This document shows, piece after piece, positions 17,219 to 26,966 of a stretch of 64,000 nucleotides of DNA. The translations under genes and the position numbers were made by a program. Position 1 is the first letter of the stretch; each line of letters begins with the position of its first letter. Under the pieces are notes generated by a model, which ran no database searches, was not told the origin of the DNA, and saw only the letters and a program-made list of their open reading frames with translations. The stretch covers positions 91,284 through 155,283 of the forward strand of contig CAVONT010000011.1 of NCBI GenBank assembly GCA_963697365.1, in the 5' to 3' direction. Origin of the DNA: CAIXZV01 sp963697365. Its GTDB lineage: Bacteria > Chloroflexota > Limnocylindria > Limnocylindrales > CSP1-4.

Positions 17219-18163
17219 TCAGCGGTACGAGGCGACCGCCGCGATCACCAGGTCGGCGAAACCGGCCCGGTCGATGTCCAGGGCGACGTCCACGTTCGGG
17301 ATGATGCCCAGCATCGGCCGCCGGTCAACCACGGTCATCCCGCGCGTGATGTCGCCGTCCACCGCCACGTCGACGTGGTGCGGCTCCGTGGTGACGATGC
17401 CCGGCAGGGCGACGTGGGCCACGGCCACCGCGTCATGGATCGGCGTGTCGGCCACGCCGTAATGCTCGAGGTGGAACCGCACGAAGAAGCGCATCAGGTC
17501 CGCGAACACGGTCCCCACACGGGTCCCGATGGCGTCAAGCCGCTCGATCTCAGGGAAGCCGAAGAGCGCCTTGTGGGTCACGTCCAGGCCGTGCATGGTG
17601 ATCGGCAGGCCGCTGCGGAACACGATCCGCGCCGCCTCCGGGTCCACCCAGATGTTGAACTCCGCCGCCGGCGTCCAGTTGCCGTGGACCATGCCGCCGC
17701 CCATCAGGCTGATCTGCCCGATCTTCGGAGCGATCCCCGGGTAGGTGCGCAGGAGCCGCGCGATGTTGGTCAGCGGGCCCACCGGGATGAGGGTGACCGG
17801 ACCCGGCGACGCATCGAGGGTGGCCCGCAGGAACTCCAGGGCTCCCTCGGGGCGCGGGGCGCTCTCCGGCTCGGGCAGGTCCGCGCCGTCCAGGCCGCTC
17901 ACGCCGTGCACGGCCGTGGCCGTCTGCAGGGGACGGACGAGCGGGTCCGGGGACCCGGCGGCCACAGGCACATCGGTCCGGCCGAGCAGGGCGAGAATCC
18001 GCAGCGCGTTGCGGGTGGTGTTCTCGAGCGTGGCGTTGCCGCCGACGGTCGTGATGCCGAGGACCTGGAGCTCCGGCCGGGCGAGAGCGAGCGTGATGGC
18101 CAGGGCGTCGTCGTGGCCGGGATCGCAGTCGACGATGACGGGGATCGGGGTGCCAGGGGTCAT
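17219..18163 (-). CDS. nucleoside hydrolase 1
   Basis: 314 residues. It hydrolyses ribonucleosides to base plus ribose. The calcium-binding family signature VIVDCDPGHDDALAI is at the N-terminus. Other conserved blocks are ITTVGGNATLENTTRNALRI, ISLMGGGMVHGNWTPAAEFN (N and E near the ribose), PITMHGLDVTHKAL and IHDAVAVAHV, containing the late conserved Asp. Length is that of the inosine/uridine-preferring family (about 310). ATG 18163 overlaps the stop of the upstream hydrolase (ATGA). It is the last gene of the nucleoside import operon. Exact base preference cannot be told. Confidence 0.9.
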   Translation of the reverse strand: MTPGTPIPVIVDCDPGHDDALAITLALARPELQVLGITTVGGNATLENTTRNALRILALLGRTDVPVAAGSPDPLVRPLQTATAVHGVSGLDGADLPEPESAPRPEGALEFLRATLDASPGPVTLIPVGPLTNIARLLRTYPGIAPKIGQISLMGGGMVHGNWTPAAEFNIWVDPEAARIVFRSGLPITMHGLDVTHKALFGFPEIERLDAIGTRVGTVFADLMRFFVRFHLEHYGVADTPIHDAVAVAHVALPGIVTTEPHHVDVAVDGDITRGMTVVDRRPMLGIIPNVDVALDIDRAGFADLVIAAVASYR

Positions 18164-19210
18164 GGGAGCCTCGCAAAGGCGTCGATGAGCAGCCGCTCGA
18201 AGCGGCCCCGGTCGATCGACGATGCCCACGTCGGCGTTGGGCGTGCGCCCGTCGCGGCGGAGGCGGTACGGCAGTCCGTCGCACACGGTCCGCCCGCGGG
18301 CGGGGCCGTTCGTCGTGTCCACCCGGACGTGGTACGGCGCCACGGCGACCAGGTCCGGCACCACCAGGTGGGCGATAGCCACGGCGTCGTGGATGGCGGA
18401 CGTCGTGGCCCCCGACCACTCCAGGTTCCTGTCGAGCGCGTAGTCGGTCAGCTCCGCGGCGACCGCACCCGACCGGGTGCCCGTCTCGCGCAGCGCGAGC
18501 GCGGCCGTGCGGTCCAGGAGGGCCTGGTGGGTGACGTCGAGGCCGATCATCGTGATCGGGACGCCGGACCGGAACACAACGTCGGCCGCCTCCGGATCCG
18601 CGATCACGTTGAACTCGGCCGAGGCCGTGGTGTTCCCCTCCCCGATCGAGCCGCCCATGAGGCAGACGTGGGCGATCTTCGCCGCAAGCTGCGGGTACAG
18701 GCGGAGCAGGAGCGCCACGTTCGTGAGGGGCCCGATCGGCGCGATGGCCACGGGCTCCGGTGACGCCTCGAGGAGCCGGGCCATGAGCGCGACCGCCCCC
18801 TCGGGGAGTGCCTGGTTCGGCGAGACCGGTAGCACCGTGTCACCGATCCCGCTCTCGCCGTGCACCTCGGTGGCCCGCACCACCGAGCCCAGCAGGGCAC
18901 CGGCAGCTCCCTCGGCGACCGGCACGTCGTCACGCCCGAACACGTGGAGCAGGCGCAGGGCGTTCTCGGTGCAGCGTGTGACGTCGGCGTTGCCCCCGAC
19001 CGTGGTCACCGCGAGCAGCCGGAGCTCCGGGCTCGCGCAGGCCAGTCCGATGGCAAGGGCGTCATCGAGCCCCGGGTCGCTGTCGATGATGAGCGGAAGC
19101 GGACGCTCGGGCGTGCCGAACGGCGCCGTCCGCTCGCCGGCGCCGGCCTTGTGGTAGGTGGGGACCGCATGGACCGGTCCCCACTCCTCCACGTTGTAGC
19201 CCGCGCTCAC
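18160..19210 (-). CDS. nucleoside hydrolase 2, one frame shift
   Basis: About 350 residues, a paralogue of the downstream hydrolase. The signature is LIIDSDPGLDDALAIG after an N-terminal extension of about 34 residues (VEEWGPVHAVPTYHKAGAGE). Conserved blocks: VTTVGGNADVTRCTENALRL, HVCLMGGSIGEGNTTASAEF, TMIGLDVTHQAL, SAIHDAVAIAHL. Near 18220 the frame shifts; the expected tail (IDRGRFERLLIDAFARLP) then stops at 18160, overlapping the next ATG. Start GTG 19210 is 2 bases after the permease stop. The pair of hydrolases directly follows the BMP-type importer, consistent with intracellular breakdown of imported nucleosides. Confidence 0.87.
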
Positions 19211-19212
19211 CC

Positions 19213-20531
19213 CTAGCCCTGGTCGTACGGCTGGCCGGCCGCCGCCGGACCGCGCACCCGCCCGACGACGCCCGCCACGACGATGATCGTCGTGATGTAC
19301 GGGAGGCTGTTGAGCAGCTGGGGCGGAACGTCCACGCCGAGGATGGACAGGAGCGCCTGCGCGGAGTCCGCAAAGCCGAACACCATGGCCGCCCCGAAGG
19401 CGAAGATGGGGTTCCAGGCGCCGAAGATGACCGCCGCAAGAGCGATGAAGCCGCGTCCTGCGCTCATGTTCATCTGGAAGCTGCCTGCCGAGGCGAGGCT
19501 CAGCGACGAGCCCGCGATGCCCGCCATCAGCCCTGCGATGAGCATCGCCCGGTACCGGATCTTGATCACGTCGATGCCCACGGTCCCGGCCGCGGACGGC
19601 TTCTCGCCGGAGGCGCGCAGCCGCAGACCCCACCGGGTCCGGTACAGCATGTAGGCGAAGGCGATCATGACGATCAGGGTGAAGTACAGGTACGGACCGC
19701 TCGAGAACAGGATGGGCCCGATCACCGGCAGCTCCGAGAGCACCGGGAACTTGATGGATTCGATCGTTGGCGGCGTGTTGAACTGCGTGTTGCTCTGGAG
19801 CACGCGCAGGTAGAGGAAGTTGGTGATCCCGAGGGCACCGATGTTGATGACGATGCCGGCGATGATCTGGTCGACCTTCCAGCGGATGCCGAGCCAGGCG
19901 AGCAGCAGGCTCACGAGCGCCCCGGCGATGGCCGCCGAGACGATCCCGATGAGGACTGCGACGGTCGGGTTGGCTCCCTCGCCGCCCACGAGCATCGCCG
20001 TGCTCGCCGCCACGGACGCCACGCAGGCGCCGATGAGGAACTTGCCCTCGATCGCGATGTTGGACATGCCGCTGCGCTCGGAGATGATGCCGGCGAACGC
20101 GCCGAGCGAGATCGGGGCCGCGAGGGTGAGCGTCCCGGACGAGCACGCCCGTCATGTTGGCCGGCTTGTCGACCAGCAGCGCCGCGAGGGTGGCAATGAT
20201 CCAGAGGGGCAGGATCACCAGCAGCATCCGCCGCCATCGGAATGACGGGCCCCGCACGAGCTGCACGATGCCGGTGACGCCGGTCACCACGCCTGCGAGG
20301 ATCCACAGCAGCCCGACGGTCGTCGAGATCGTCGCGGCGGATCCACCCTGCTTGTCGATCCAGAAGGTGAAGACGGCGGGCGTGTTGAGCGTGCTGAGGG
20401 ACAACTGCAGGGCGAACAGCCCGAGCACGGCCAGGGCGGCACCTCGCAGGCGGGCAGCGCGAAGGGCCTTCCGTTCGGCAGCGCTGACCTCGATGGTCGA
20501 CTCGTCGCAGGGTCGGGCTGGCTGCGGTCAT
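19213..20531 (-). CDS. BMP-type nucleoside ABC transporter permease 2, two frame shifts
   Basis: Integral membrane permease of the branched-chain/sugar-like (BPD_transp_2) family, the NupQ/YufQ-like partner. The protein begins MTAASPTL at the ATG at 20531 (ATGA overlap with the first permease). Near 20505 the frame changes to the family N-terminus (VSAAERKALRAARLRGAALA). Near 20140 it changes again to TLTLAAPISLGAFAGIISER, then MSNIAIEGKFLIGACVASVA, LRASGEKPSAAGTVGIDV and a final set of membrane helices. Corrected length is about 439. The GLRLRASGEKPSAA segment is the expected coupling loop. Shifts probably reflect sequence error, since all conserved blocks remain. Confidence 0.85.
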
Positions 20532-21736
20532 GCCGCACCCCCTTCCGCCGCGGACTTGTCGGCACCCGGCATGCGGGTGCGGTCAAAGCGGTACAGGACC
20601 CTGACGAGCCCGGGTGCCGCCACGAACATGATGACCAGCGCCTGGATGAAGAACAGCAGGTCCAATGGGATGCCCGTCTTGACCTGCATCAGCGCACCGC
20701 CGGTCCGTAAGGCCCCGAACAACAGGGCGGCCGCCACGATGCCGGCTGGCCGGTTGCCGGCCAGCAGCGCGAGCGCGATGGCATTGAAGCCGTAGCCCGA
20801 GCTGATGTTGCCCGACATCTGGGACACGGTGCCCATCACCTCCATCGAGCCGCCCAGGCCCGCCAGCGCACCCGACAGTGTCATGGCGAGGATGATCGAA
20901 CCGGACGCGCTCATGCCCGCGTAGCGCGCCGCGTGCATGTTGAAACCCGCGGATCGGAGCTCGTAGCCCTTGGTGGTCTTGAACAGGAACCACGAGACGA
21001 CGACGGCCATCAGGATCGCGACCACGAACCCCCAGTGGAGGCGGATGGCGGGCAGCTCGAGGATCTGCGGCATGCGGACGAAGGCGGCGAGGTTCTTCGA
21101 GATCGGCTGGCCGCTGCCCTCCTGGCGCAGGAACTCCGAGCGCAGCCCGAACACGATGATCTCGGCAGCCACGTAGTTCAGCATGATCGTGGTGATGACC
21201 TCGTGGGCACCCGTCTTGGCCTTCAGCAGGCCCGGGATGAAGCCCCACAGGGCGCCGGTGAGGACGCCGAAGAGCACCCCGACAAGGAGGATGAGCGGGG
21301 CCGGCAGGACGTCCTTCATCGCGATCGCCGCCGCGGCGGCCCCGAACGCGCCGAGGACGAACTGGCCCTCGACACCGATGTTGAACACGCCACTCCGGAA
21401 GGAGATCGCGACCGCCAGTCCGCAGAAGATGAGCGGGGTTGCCGAGACCAGCGTCTCCGTGATGGGCCGGACAGCGGAGGCCAGTGCCTTCGGCGTCGGG
21501 TCCGCCAGGGCCGCCGCGATGCGGGCCGGGTCACCGAAGGCTCCGACGACCATCGCGTAGTAGGCATTGCCGATGGTCCCGAGCGCGCCCGTGATCGCAC
21601 CCACCGGATCGCTGCCCAGCCTCGCGAGGTTCTCGAAGTCGGTGATCAGGATGAAGATGGAGCCGACGATGAACGCGGTGACGACTGCCAGGATCGGGAT
21701 GAGCGCGGGCCTGATGGCGTTGCCGATGCGCGTCAT
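20528..21736 (-). CDS. BMP-type nucleoside ABC transporter permease 1
   Basis: 402 residues, intact, with multiple membrane helices (LIPILAVVTAFIVGSIFILI, LILLVGVLFGVLTGALWGFI, WGFVVAILMAVVVSWFLF, LFFIQALVIMFVAAPGLVRV). The family blocks PLIFCGLAVAISFRSGVFNI, GVEGQFVLGAFGAA, TTIMLNYVAAEI and YELRSAGFNMHAARYAGM mark the NupP/YufP type. It forms the membrane channel with the second permease. The ATG at 21736 overlaps the ATPase stop and its own stop overlaps the next ATG, so ATPase-permease-permease are translationally coupled. Confidence 0.9.
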   Translation of the reverse strand: MTRIGNAIRPALIPILAVVTAFIVGSIFILITDFENLARLGSDPVGAITGALGTIGNAYYAMVVGAFGDPARIAAALADPTPKALASAVRPITETLVSATPLIFCGLAVAISFRSGVFNIGVEGQFVLGAFGAAAAAIAMKDVLPAPLILLVGVLFGVLTGALWGFIPGLLKAKTGAHEVITTIMLNYVAAEIIVFGLRSEFLRQEGSGQPISKNLAAFVRMPQILELPAIRLHWGFVVAILMAVVVSWFLFKTTKGYELRSAGFNMHAARYAGMSASGSIILAMTLSGALAGLGGSMEVMGTVSQMSGNISSGYGFNAIALALLAGNRPAGIVAAALLFGALRTGGALMQVKTGIPLDLLFFIQALVIMFVAAPGLVRVLYRFDRTRMPGADKSAAEGGAA

Positions 21737-23241
21737 TCGCCGGCCCCACCCATCAGCATGCCCACCTTCTCGTAGGTGGCGTCCGGGCCGTCCAGGATGC
21801 CCACGATCTTGCCTCCCAGCATGATGGCCACCCGGTCGCCAACCGCCAGCACCTCGTCCAGCTCCGTGCTCACGATCAGGACAGCGGCGCCCGCGTCGCG
21901 CTGCTCCACCATCCGCCTGTGGATGTACTCGATGGACCCGACGTCGAGACCGCGGGTCGGCTGCGCGGCGACCACCAGCTTGACTGGCCGGCTGAACTCG
22001 CGGGCGACGACGACCTTCTGCTGGTTGCCACCGGAGAGCGACCCGGCGTACGTGTCGATCGACGGGGTCCGGACGTCGTAGTTCTTGACGGCCAGCTCGG
22101 CGCCCTCGGCAATGGCCTTGGCGTTGAGGCTGCCGCGCTTGCTGTACGGCTCGCGGTGATAGGTGTCGAGGATGAAGTTCTCGGCCACCGTCATGGCGCC
22201 GATGAGGCCATCACGCATCCGGTCCTCCGGCACGTGTGCCACCCCGAGGTCCGACACGTGGCGCGGCGACGAGGCGGTGGTGTCGGCGCCGTCGATGATG
22301 ATCTGGCCGGAGTCCACCGTCCGGAGGCCCACGATCGCCTCGACGAGCTCGGTCTGGCCGTTGCCCTGGACGCCGGCGAGGGCGACGATCTCCCCAGCCC
22401 GGACCTCGAGGCTCACGCCCCTGACGGCCATGTGCTCCCGGTCGTCGCGCACATGGAGGTCCTTGACCGCGAGCACCACCTCGCCCGGCGACGCCGGCCC
22501 CTTGACGACCTTGAGCTCGACGTCGCGCCCGACCATGAGGTTCGCGAGGATCTCGCGGGTCGCGTCCTTCGGATGGACGGAACCGGCGACCCGCCCCCGG
22601 CGCAGCACGGTGATGTTGTCCGCGACCTCGAGCACTTCGTTGAGCTTGTGGGTGATGAAGATGATCGTCGTGCCGGCCGCGGCCAGGCCGCGGATGATCT
22701 CGAACAGCTCCTCGGTCTCGAGCGGCGTCAGGACCGCTGACGGCTCGTCCAGCACGAGGATGTCGCTCTTCCGGTACAGCGCCTTGAGGATCTCGACCCG
22801 CTGGCGCACGCCGACGGGGAGGTCCTCGATCTTCGCGTCGGGATTGACATTGAGGTTGTACTGCTGCGAGAGCTCGACAACCCGCGCCCGTGCGCTCTTG
22901 CGGTCGAACGTGCCGAACGGTCCAGTCACGCTCTCGGCGCCCAGGGCGACCGCCTCGACGACGTCGAAGACGGGGACCAGCTGGAAGTGCTGGTGGACCA
23001 TGCCAATGCCGGCGTCGATCGCCTGCCGCGGGTCCGTGAAGATCCGAGGCGCCCCATCGATCAGGATCTCGCCCGAGTCGGGCTTGTACAGGCCCGACAG
23101 AATGTTCATCAGGGTGCTCTTGCCGGCACCGTTCTCGCCAAGCAGGCCGAGGACCTCCCCGCGATCGGCGGAGATGGAGATCCTGTCATTGGCGAGCACG
23201 CCCGGGAAGCGCTTGGTGATGTCCTTGAGCTCGAGGCGCAT
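21733..23241 (-). CDS. BMP-type nucleoside ABC transporter ATPase (double domain)
   Basis: 502 residues with two ABC domains in tandem, as in NupO/YufO and RbsA. Domain 1: Walker A GLLGENGAGKSTLMN, signature-like LPVGVRQRVEILKAL and Walker B ILVLDEPSAVLTP. Domain 2: degenerate Walker A ALAGVQGNGQTELVEAIVG (lacking the Lys, as is usual in this family), signature GSLSGGNQQKVVVAREF and VVAAQPTRGLDVGS in place of a full Walker B. It energises uptake of nucleosides. The ATG at 23241 follows the substrate-binding lipoprotein gene by 100 bases that hold a strong stem-loop. Confidence 0.92.
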   Translation of the reverse strand: MRLELKDITKRFPGVLANDRISISADRGEVLGLLGENGAGKSTLMNILSGLYKPDSGEILIDGAPRIFTDPRQAIDAGIGMVHQHFQLVPVFDVVEAVALGAESVTGPFGTFDRKSARARVVELSQQYNLNVNPDAKIEDLPVGVRQRVEILKALYRKSDILVLDEPSAVLTPLETEELFEIIRGLAAAGTTIIFITHKLNEVLEVADNITVLRRGRVAGSVHPKDATREILANLMVGRDVELKVVKGPASPGEVVLAVKDLHVRDDREHMAVRGVSLEVRAGEIVALAGVQGNGQTELVEAIVGLRTVDSGQIIIDGADTTASSPRHVSDLGVAHVPEDRMRDGLIGAMTVAENFILDTYHREPYSKRGSLNAKAIAEGAELAVKNYDVRTPSIDTYAGSLSGGNQQKVVVAREFSRPVKLVVAAQPTRGLDVGSIEYIHRRMVEQRDAGAAVLIVSTELDEVLAVGDRVAIMLGGKIVGILDGPDATYEKVGMLMGGAGE

Positions 23242-23280
23242 CGACGGCTCCCATCCTCGTGGTGCGACCCAGATACTGCA

Positions 23281-23315
23281 GCCCGCCCGTCCTCGGGGAC
23301 CGAGGGCGGGCGGGC
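23281..23315 (-). other. intra-operon stem-loop between binding protein and ATPase genes
   Basis: Arms GCCCGCCC and GGGCGGGC plus an inner CCTCGG/CCGAGG pair enclose a 3-base loop. There is no T-run on the minus strand, so it is probably an mRNA-stabilising or attenuating hairpin rather than a full terminator. It would let the binding protein be made in excess over the membrane parts. Confidence 0.55.
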
Positions 23316-23341
23316 AGAGGTTGCTCGGTGAGGTGGCCCGC

Positions 23342-24528
23342 CTACTTGAGGTAGTCGGACACCTTGACTGCGCCCGAGGCGATGTCCGCCTGGAGCTGGT
23401 CGATCTCGGCCTGGAGCTCCGGCGGAACCATCGACGCGAGATCGTGGTACGGGGACATGCGGACGCCCTGTTGGCGAGGGTGCCGATGAAGTTCTCGCCA
23501 CCCGTGTCGCCGCCGGCGTTCTTCTTGATCGTCTCGAGCACCGCGACGTCGATGACCTTCTCGGCGGACGTCAGGATCGCCTTGCTGTACTCGGGGAGGG
23601 ACAGCGCCTGGTCGGTGTCGACACCGATGGCCCACTTGCCGGCCGCGAGCATGGCCTTGATCGTCCCGTTGCCGGTGCGCGCCGGCGACCGGGTGGACGA
23701 TGTCCGCGCCCTGGTCGATGAACTGCTTCGCGAGCTGCTCGCCCTTGGCCGGGTCGCCCCACGGGTTGGTGCCGCCCACGAAGGTGCCGGTCTGGGTCGG
23801 GGCATCCCAGCCAAGGAGCTTGACGTCGGTGCCGTTCTTCTCGTTGTAGATCTTGATGCCGGCATACATGCCGTCCATGAAGCGCGTCACGCCCGGGAAC
23901 TGTGCGCCGCCGTACGTCCCGATCTTGCCGGTCTTGCTGACGCCGGCGCGACAGGTAGCCGGCGAGCGTTGCGGCCTCATCGATCTGGAAGTCCAGGCCG
24001 GTGAAGTTGGGCGGGAACGGCATGTCGTCCGCCGTGCCCATCTCGAAGTCGGCCCCGGCCTCGTTCCAGGTCGCATCGACCTGGCCGAAGTTGACGTCCG
24101 GGTTGGCGAGGGTCGCGGCGATCGTGGCGTCGGACTGGGTGAACCCGACGGTGATGATCGTCTGGCAGCCCTCGTCGATCAGGCGCTGGATGTTGGGTGC
24201 GAAGTCAGCCAGGCCCTTGGCCTCGCTGTAGGCGGTCTGGAAGCCCGCCGCGGCTGGCGGCGTCGAGACCCTTCTTGGCGAGATCGTTGAAGCCCTTGTC
24301 GCCAAGGCCGCCGCTGTCGAACGCGACGCACGCCTTGTAGTCGGTGGCCGCGGGCGCCTCGGTCGCCGCCGGGGCCTCGGTGGCCGCGGGCGCCTCGGTC
24401 GCCGCCGGGGCCTCGGTGGCCGCGGGCGCCTCGGTGGCCGGAGCAGAAGTGGCAGCGCCGCCGCCACACGCAGCAAGAATGATGGCCGACGCCGCACCGA
24501 GGGCGAACAGCCGCTTGGAAACCTGCAA
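23342..24528 (-). CDS. BMP-family (PnrA-like) nucleoside-binding lipoprotein, about four frame shifts
   Basis: Substrate-binding protein of the nucleoside importer. Start is TTG 24528, chosen because GGAGGA lies just upstream and it gives a perfect lipoprotein signal (QVSKRLFALGAASAIILAAC, C21). A spacer of repeated ATEAP units follows, then the BMP family start YKACVAFDSGGLGDKGFNDL. The family then continues across frames: KGLADFAPNIQRLIDEGCQT, TIITVGFTQSDATIAATLAN, then SKTGKIGTYGGAQFPGVTRF and GWDAPTQTGTFVGGTNPWGD, then KAMLAAGKWAIGVDTDQALS and the tail ASMVPPELQAEIDQLQADI. Shifts lie near 24265, 23950, 23690 and 23470. All conserved blocks are present in order, so a working protein is likely and the shifts may be errors. 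Confidence 0.85.
24343..24440 (-). repeat. 15-bp tandem repeat coding for ATEAP units
   Basis: Six near-identical 15-base units in the 5' part of the BMP lipoprotein gene encode (A)PAATE repeats, a flexible linker between the lipid anchor and the binding domain. Two alternating unit variants (GCCTCGGTCGCCGCCGG and GCCTCGGTGGCCGCGGG types) suggest duplication of a 30-base block. Copy number may vary between strains. Confidence 0.75.
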
Positions 24529-24669
24529 GGTGAGACTCCTCCTATGATCCCGGGCACCCTTCGGCGTGGGACCGGGTCTGTCGTACTGTAACGCGACAAT
24601 GGTAGTCGTCGCTGGCACCGACGGATACGGTCTGAGGCGCAAGGTGGCCGCGAGGCGAGGAGGCGGCGG

Positions 24670-25177
24670 ATGGCGGGATCGGGCCGGGCGGACCGGGAGT
24701 GGGTGGCGACCCTGATCGAGGTCCACGAAGGTCGTTTTCCCCTGCCGCTCCTCGATGAGGACGGGATCCGCCGGCTGCTGGCCGGGCGCCCGCGGATCGC
24801 GATCGTCGGAGCGTCGCGCCAGCCCCTGGCGTCCGTCGCACGGCGTGCTCCGGTCGCTGCGCGAGCTACGGCTATGACGTGGTTCCCGTGTCGCCCGCCG
24901 CCGACGAGGTGGACGGCCTCCGCTGCTACCCGACGCTGGCCGATGCCGTCGCGGCCACCGGACCGGTCGGACATCGTCGACGTGTTCCGCAGGCCCGACC
25001 AGTGCGTCGAGCATGCGCGGGAGGCGGTCGCGGTCGGTGCGCGGCTGCCTGTGGCTGCAGCAGGGCATCGCGAATGCCGAGGCGGCGCGGATCGCGCACG
25101 ACGCAGGCCTGTCCGTTGTCATGGATCGCTGCACGGCGGTGGAGCACCAGCGGCTGCTGGGGACAGGGTGGGCATGA
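24670..25177 (+). CDS. CoA-binding domain protein (YccU-like), about three frame shifts
   Basis: About 169 residues when corrected. After MAGSGRADREWVATLIEVHE the Rossmann start RPRIAIVGASRQP is seen. The frame changes near 24845 (continuing YGYDVVPVSPAADEVDGLRC), near 24960 (DIVDVFRRPDQCVEHAREAV) and near 25043 (LWLQQGIANAEAARIAHDAG, VVMDRCTAVEHQRLLGTGWA). This is the order of the CoA_binding_2 family (YccU), small NAD/CoA-binding-fold proteins of unknown role. The stop overlaps the deaminase ATG (ATGA, 25174-25177). It is divergent from the BMP lipoprotein gene, sharing a 141-base promoter region. Confidence 0.75.
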
Positions 25178-26133
25178 CGACCCCCTCGGGCCCGTTCCCG
25201 CCGGATCCGGGGCGCGCGTCGCGGAACGCCGGCCTGCTCGCCAGGTGCGGCGCGGCGTTCGGCGATGCCCTCGCCGAGGTGCTGGCCGGAGGGCAGCGGG
25301 ATCCCCGGCACCCGGCGGCCGTCGTCGGGTCGGCTGCCGTCGCACAGCTCATGGCCGCCTTCGACCTCGTTGATCCCGAGGAGGCGGCGGTCCTCGCCCT
25401 GGCGACGGCACGGACGCTCGCTCGGCCGCCGGTCTCCGGGTACCACGTCGGCGCCGCCGCCCTGACGGCCGACGGCGACCTGCTGCTGGGCGGGAACGTG
25501 GAGTGGCCGGGTGCCTCGATCTGGCAGACCGTCCACGCCGAGGGGTTCGTCACGCTGCTGGCCCGCGCGCGCGGGACCCGCCTGACCTCCCTCGTCACGG
25601 ACCAGGCCCGCCCGTGCGCGCACTGCCGCCAGGTCCTGGCCGAGATGGACGGCGCGGACGACCTCGTCCTGGCCGATCCGGCCGGGCGGCGGCTGCGCCT
25701 GACCGACCTCTACCCCTGGCCGTTCGCGCCTGCTGATCTCGACGTGGCCCCTGCCGGGACGGACGACGCGCCATTCCCCTACCTCGGGCTGGCCCCGGCC
25801 GACACACCCGGGGAGGTCGCGTCCGCGCTGGTCGCGGCCGGGCGACGAGCGCACGCTCCGTACAGCGGCGCTCCGGCGGCCTGCGTGCTGGTCCTCGCCG
25901 ACGGAAGCCTGGTGCCCGGGACCGTTCTCGAGAGCGTCGCGTTCAACCCGACCATCGGGCCCGTCCAGGACGCGCTGGTAGGGTTGCTGGCAGCTGGCGG
26001 CTCGGCCGCGGAGGTCGCCCAGGCCTGGCTGGGGGTGGGGCGCGCTGCCGCTGTCGGCCATGAAGGGGTCGCCCGGGACCTGCTCGCCGTCACGGTCCCC
26101 AGCGCGGCCGTCCACGTCCGATACTGGGCCTGA
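25174..26133 (+). CDS. cdd: cytidine deaminase, two-domain type
   Basis: 319 residues, the length of dimeric E. coli-type enzymes with a catalytic and a degenerate deaminase domain. The catalytic zinc site is complete: HAE at residues 121-123 and PCAHC at 147-151. The N-terminal domain also has GYHVGAAALTADGDLLLGGN. The second half (APYSGAPAACVLVLADGSLV) has the fold remnants but no zinc ligands. It converts cytidine and deoxycytidine to uridine forms. It is translationally coupled to the CoA-binding gene and followed 47 bases later by a nucleoside phosphorylase, forming a pyrimidine salvage unit. Confidence 0.9.
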   Translation: MTTPSGPFPPDPGRASRNAGLLARCGAAFGDALAEVLAGGQRDPRHPAAVVGSAAVAQLMAAFDLVDPEEAAVLALATARTLARPPVSGYHVGAAALTADGDLLLGGNVEWPGASIWQTVHAEGFVTLLARARGTRLTSLVTDQARPCAHCRQVLAEMDGADDLVLADPAGRRLRLTDLYPWPFAPADLDVAPAGTDDAPFPYLGLAPADTPGEVASALVAAGRRAHAPYSGAPAACVLVLADGSLVPGTVLESVAFNPTIGPVQDALVGLLAAGGSAAEVAQAWLGVGRAAAVGHEGVARDLLAVTVPSAAVHVRYWA

Positions 26134-26180
26134 CGCCGGCAGCGGACGGCCGCGCCGGCCCCATCTCCACAGGAGCACCG

Positions 26181-26966
26181 ATGCCGCAGATCCACCTCCA
26201 CGCCGAGCCCGGCGACTACGCGCCCGTCTGCATCATCCCCGGCGACCCGAACCGCGCCACCCGCATCGCCGAGCGCTTCGACGGCGGCCTTGAGGCGGCC
26301 CGGCTCGTCACGTCGCACCGTGGCCTGCTGGGCTACACCGGGACCGTCAGCGGCGTCCCGGTCTCCGTCCAGACGACGATGATGGGCACACCCACCACCT
26401 CGATCGTCATGGAGGAGCTGCTGAACCTCGGTGTCACCACGTTCATCCGCGTTGGCACCACCGGCGGGTTCCGGCCCCTCAACATCGGCGATGTGGTGGT
26501 CGCCCTGGCTGCTGCGGGCGCGACCGGCATGAGCGACATCCTGGGCGGCGGCGATGCGACGGCCCCGACGGCCGATTTCGACGTCGTGAACGCCCTCGTC
26601 GCAGCGTCCCAGGCCGCGGGTCTCACGACCCACGTTGGCCCGATCGTGACCAGCGACGTGTTCTACGACCCGGCCCCGGGCGGCGCCGGGCGGTGGGCGG
26701 CCCGCGGCTACCTCTCGGTGGAGATGGAGTCGGCCGCGGTCTTCCTCCTGGCCATGCGCGAGCGCGGCAAGGGCCGGGCTGTCCGCGCGGGAACGATCCT
26801 GACCGTGTCGGACGTGATCGTGACCGAGGGCGGCCTGGTGGGCGAGCTGCGCGACTTCGGCGACAACAAGTGGTTCCGCCCGCCGGAGGAGGAGGTCACA
26901 CGCCGGGTGGACCTCACGATCGGTGCGGCGCTGGCCGCGGCGGCCGCCCTGGGGGCATCGGCCTGA
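26181..26966 (+). CDS. udp: uridine/purine nucleoside phosphorylase
   Basis: 261 residues of the PNP/UDP family. Conserved blocks: CIIPGDPNRATRIAERFDG (phosphate-binding Gly-Asp-Pro-x-R), TTMMGTPTTSIVMEELLNLG, FIRVGTTGGFRP (phosphate-site Arg) and the ribose/base-binding GYLSVEMESAAVFLL. Phosphorolysis would yield base plus ribose-1-phosphate. Placement behind cytidine deaminase favours uridine as substrate, but the family also includes purine enzymes. A good AGGAGCACC ribosome binding site precedes the ATG. A GC-rich palindrome lies shortly downstream near 26990. Confidence 0.85.
   Translation: MPQIHLHAEPGDYAPVCIIPGDPNRATRIAERFDGGLEAARLVTSHRGLLGYTGTVSGVPVSVQTTMMGTPTTSIVMEELLNLGVTTFIRVGTTGGFRPLNIGDVVVALAAAGATGMSDILGGGDATAPTADFDVVNALVAASQAAGLTTHVGPIVTSDVFYDPAPGGAGRWAARGYLSVEMESAAVFLLAMRERGKGRAVRAGTILTVSDVIVTEGGLVGELRDFGDNKWFRPPEEEVTRRVDLTIGAALAAAAALGASA

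Noticed and set aside
23342..24528. BMP lipoprotein as a genuine pseudogene
   Set aside because: Four shifts would normally suggest decay, but every conserved block is retained in order with no internal loss and neighbouring essential genes show the same kind of shifts, so sequence error is the simpler reading.
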